Source of the DNA: Aestuariivirga litoralis
Lineage (GTDB): Bacteria > Pseudomonadota > Alphaproteobacteria > Rhizobiales > Aestuariivirgaceae
NCBI RefSeq assembly: GCF_015714715.1
Contig: NZ_WAHS01000002.1
Location: forward strand, 620,001-684,000
DNA length: 64,000 nt
Reading direction: 5' to 3'
Below, one piece after another: positions 62,549-64,000 of the stretch. Made by a program: the position numbers and the translations under genes. The notes under the pieces were generated by a model. That model searched no databases and was not told the DNA's origin. It saw only the letters and a program-made list of their open reading frames with translations. Every line of letters starts with the position of its first letter. Positions within the stretch are counted from its first letter, which is position 1.

Positions 62549-62562
62549 GGAATATTCATTCC
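62549..62562. promoter_or_regulatory. IolR operator (GGAA-N6-TTCC)
   Basis: GGAA-TATTCA-TTCC is an exact match to the rhizobial IolR pattern and sits in a wider dyad TGGAAT/ATTCCA. It lies 43 bp upstream of the iolR ATG, so the repressor probably controls itself. Confidence 0.75.
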
Positions 62563-62586
62563 ACAGTCGGTTAACCCCGATTGGAA

Positions 62587-62615
62587 TTGACATTGCACTG
62601 CAACATGCCTATGTG
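62587..62615 (+). promoter_or_regulatory. Sigma-70 promoter of the DEAD-box helicase with an embedded dyad
   Basis: TTGACA (62587-62592) and TATGTG (62610-62615) are spaced 17 bp, which is the ideal spacing, with a perfect -35. The spacer holds TTGCACTGCAA (62593-62603), a perfect TTGC-N3-GCAA dyad, in the position expected of a repressor operator. Confidence 0.7.
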
Positions 62616-62679
62616 ACCGCTATCGCTGCCGGCCCAAACGACGACGTGAGGAGCTTTTTAGCTACCAGTCAGGCCAGGC

Positions 62680-62709
62680 GCCCATGAAGAACTCGATAAG
62701 TTCATGGGC
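62680..62709 (+). other. Stable hairpin in the helicase leader
   Basis: Perfect 9-base arms GCCCATGAA (62680-62688) and TTCATGGGC (62701-62709) enclose 12 bases. An alternative register (GAACT pairing AGTTC with a three-base bulge) gives an 11-bp stem. It lies about 105 bases before the start codon in the leader of a helicase mRNA, where cold-induced structures are common. Confidence 0.6.
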
Positions 62710-62814
62710 CAGTAAGAGCGCCCCAACTTTCCTTTCACGTGGGATCGTCAACTTCGCCTGTTCAGGAACAGCGGCGGAGCCAAATCCCTTATGTTCCGTT
62801 TGAAAGGGTCCTCT

Positions 62815-64000
62815 GTGACTCAATTTACCGACCTTGGCCTTTCCCAGAAGCTGCTCGATGCGCTCAACCAGGAAGGCTACACCACCCCAACCCCCATCCA
62901 GGCAAAATCCATTCCTTCATTGCTTGAAGGCCGCGATTTGCTGGGCATCGCCCAGACCGGCACCGGCAAGACCGCTGCTTTCGCGCTGCCGATCCTCGAG
63001 CGCCTGTCGCGCCATGAAGACCGTGTGGCCCGCGGCACCTGCCGCGTGCTCATTCTGTCGCCAACCCGTGAGCTTGCCGCCCAAATCGGCGAAAGCTTCA
63101 AGACCTATGGCAAATACATGAAGTCGTCGCGCGCTGTCGTTTTCGGCGGGACGTCGATCGGCAAGCAGGTTGAAATGTGCCGCAACGGTGTGGACATTCT
63201 CGTTGCCACCCCCGGCCGCCTCGTCGACCTGATCGAGCGCCGCGCCATTTCGCTCGGCAAGGTTGAAATCCTGGTTCTCGACGAAGTGGACCAGATGCTG
63301 GACCTCGGCTTCATCCACGCCATCCGCAAGATCACCGCTTTGATACCGAAGACCCGTCAGAACCTGTTCTTCTCGGCCACCATGCCGAAGGAAATCGCTG
63401 GCCTGGCTTCTGGCCTGCTGAACAATCCAGTGCGCGTTGAAATCGCCCCCGTGGCGACCACCGCTGAGCGTGTGAACCAGTCCGTGATCCATGTCGATCA
63501 GCCCGGCAAGATGGCCGTGTTGAACGACCTGCTGAAGGACAACAACATGACGCGCACCTTGGTGTTCACCCGCACCAAGCATGGCGCCGACAAGGTTGTG
63601 CGTGGTCTGGCTCAAGCCAACTACACCGCCGCCGCCATTCACGGCAACAAGAGCCAGCCCAACCGCGAAAAGGCGCTGGCAGGCTTCAAGAGCGGCAAGA
63701 TCCTCGTCCTCGTGGCGACGGACATTGCCGCCCGTGGCATCGACGTCGATGGCGTGTCGCACGTCATCAATTTCGATCTGCCGCATGTGCCGGAATCCTA
63801 CGTGCATCGCATCGGCCGCACCGCCCGTGCAGGCGCTGAAGGCCAAGCCATCGCTTTGTGCGCCGGTGATGAACGTTCATTGCTGCGCGACATTGAGCGC
63901 ACCATCCGCATGTCGATCCCGGTGACCACCCATCCGCTCGGCAAGCAGGAAGTGCCGCAGGGCCGCGAGACCAGCACGCGCCCCAATGGCCGTGCCATGG
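62815..64000 (+). CDS. DEAD-box ATP-dependent RNA helicase (3' partial)
   Basis: About 395 residues are visible and the frame is still open at the window edge. All motifs are present: Q-motif FTDLGLSQKLLDALNQEGYTTPTPIQ, Walker A AQTGTGKT, PTRELAAQ, TPGR, DEAD replaced by DEVD in LVLDEVDQM, SAT in FFSATMP, VFTRTK, VATDIAARGIDVDGV and HRIGRTARAG. AAAGGG lies 7 bp before the GTG at 62815; an in-frame ATG at 62791 is possible. A basic C-terminal tail, usual in RhlE/DeaD types, seems to begin at the window edge (PLGKQEVPQGRETS). A role in rRNA maturation or mRNA decay is likely. Confidence 0.92.
   Translation, partial: MTQFTDLGLSQKLLDALNQEGYTTPTPIQAKSIPSLLEGRDLLGIAQTGTGKTAAFALPILERLSRHEDRVARGTCRVLILSPTRELAAQIGESFKTYGKYMKSSRAVVFGGTSIGKQVEMCRNGVDILVATPGRLVDLIERRAISLGKVEILVLDEVDQMLDLGFIHAIRKITALIPKTRQNLFFSATMPKEIAGLASGLLNNPVRVEIAPVATTAERVNQSVIHVDQPGKMAVLNDLLKDNNMTRTLVFTRTKHGADKVVRGLAQANYTAAAIHGNKSQPNREKALAGFKSGKILVLVATDIAARGIDVDGVSHVINFDLPHVPESYVHRIGRTARAGAEGQAIALCAGDERSLLRDIERTIRMSIPVTTHPLGKQEVPQGRETSTRPNGRAM

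Larger units (their letters stand above)
62507..62814. other. Divergent regulatory interval between iolR and the RNA helicase
   Basis: This gene-free stretch carries an IolR operator (62549-62562), a promoter for the helicase (62587-62615) with an embedded dyad, and a roughly 190-base helicase leader with a strong hairpin. No other gene is convincing. Confidence 0.8.

Noticed and set aside
63256-63300. DEVD in place of DEAD taken as an inactive helicase
   Set aside because: The acidic residues needed for ATP hydrolysis are kept, and all other motifs are intact.

Overview
The window reads as chromosomal DNA of an alphaproteobacterium, most likely of the order Hyphomicrobiales (Rhizobiales). 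The evidence is the moderately high GC content, an alphaproteobacterial SOS box (GTTC-N7-GTTC) in front of an imuA-imuB-dnaE2 cassette, and the order zapE-mdh-sucC-sucD-sucA-odhB-lpd. A priA / pab / fructose-6-phosphate aldolase / xerC neighbourhood, rhizobial-type inositol and galactonate catabolism, and a gbcAB glycine-betaine demethylase point the same way. No tRNA, rRNA, CRISPR array, insertion sequence or prophage was seen. The genus is not determined.

Layout. 1-4.5 kb: the end of a polysaccharide or lipid-linked sugar module (GT2-GT4 fusion, ArnE/EmrE-like flippase subunit, methyltransferase, DPM-type glycosyltransferase), visibly more AT-rich than the rest. 4.7-9.9 kb: a flavodoxin-fold quinone reductase, a type I secretion ABC/HlyD pair and an MFS exporter; the first two units share a 66-bp duplicated upstream region. 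9.9-15.3 kb: the SOS mutagenesis operon imuA-imuB-dnaE2. 15.4-23.5 kb: an LprI-like periplasmic protein, two PLP aminotransferases, a glutamine-synthetase-like ligase, an ATP-grasp-like protein, a Ca2+/H+ antiporter, a metallo-hydrolase and a YqhA protein. 23.6-33.8 kb: oxidative D-galactose/galactonate catabolism (lactonase, KDGal kinase, KDPGal aldolase, SDR dehydrogenase, IlvD/Edd dehydratase, mutarotase), interrupted by an MFS gene, an Hsp20 gene, two secreted paralogues and a lysophospholipase-like hydrolase. 33.8-42.4 kb: priA, the overlapping pabB-pabA-pabC-fsa operon, xerC, a DadA-like oxidoreductase and a lone receiver domain. 42.5-54.1 kb: the TCA block on the minus strand (M50 protease, zapE, mdh, sucC, an Ivy-like lysozyme inhibitor, sucD, sucA, odhB, lpd). 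54.2-58.0 kb: GNAT, ArsR and VOC genes, then gbcAB. 58.1-58.3 kb: a cobalamin riboswitch on the minus strand. 58.4-62.5 kb: iolB, iolC and the RpiR-type regulator iolR. 62.8 kb to the end: a DEAD-box RNA helicase running off the window.

The most interesting signals are regulatory. (1) A well-formed cobalamin riboswitch, with a plausible two-state expression platform, reads directly into gbcAB, a Rieske-type betaine demethylase that does not itself use B12. (2) Two tandem hairpins with an identical loop and a compensatory stem change lie in the sucA leader; I know of no described motif that matches. (3) A dyad TTGC-N3-GCAA recurs upstream of several unrelated operons. (4) A 66-bp leader is duplicated upstream of the quinone reductase and the type I secretion operon. 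(5) Clustered GGAA-N6-TTCC operators lie around iolR and iolC. On the protein side, a two-cysteine C-terminal domain is shared by a tandem pair of secreted proteins, an Ivy-like inhibitor gene sits inside the suc operon, and an SRPBCC-like domain is fused to an M50 protease.
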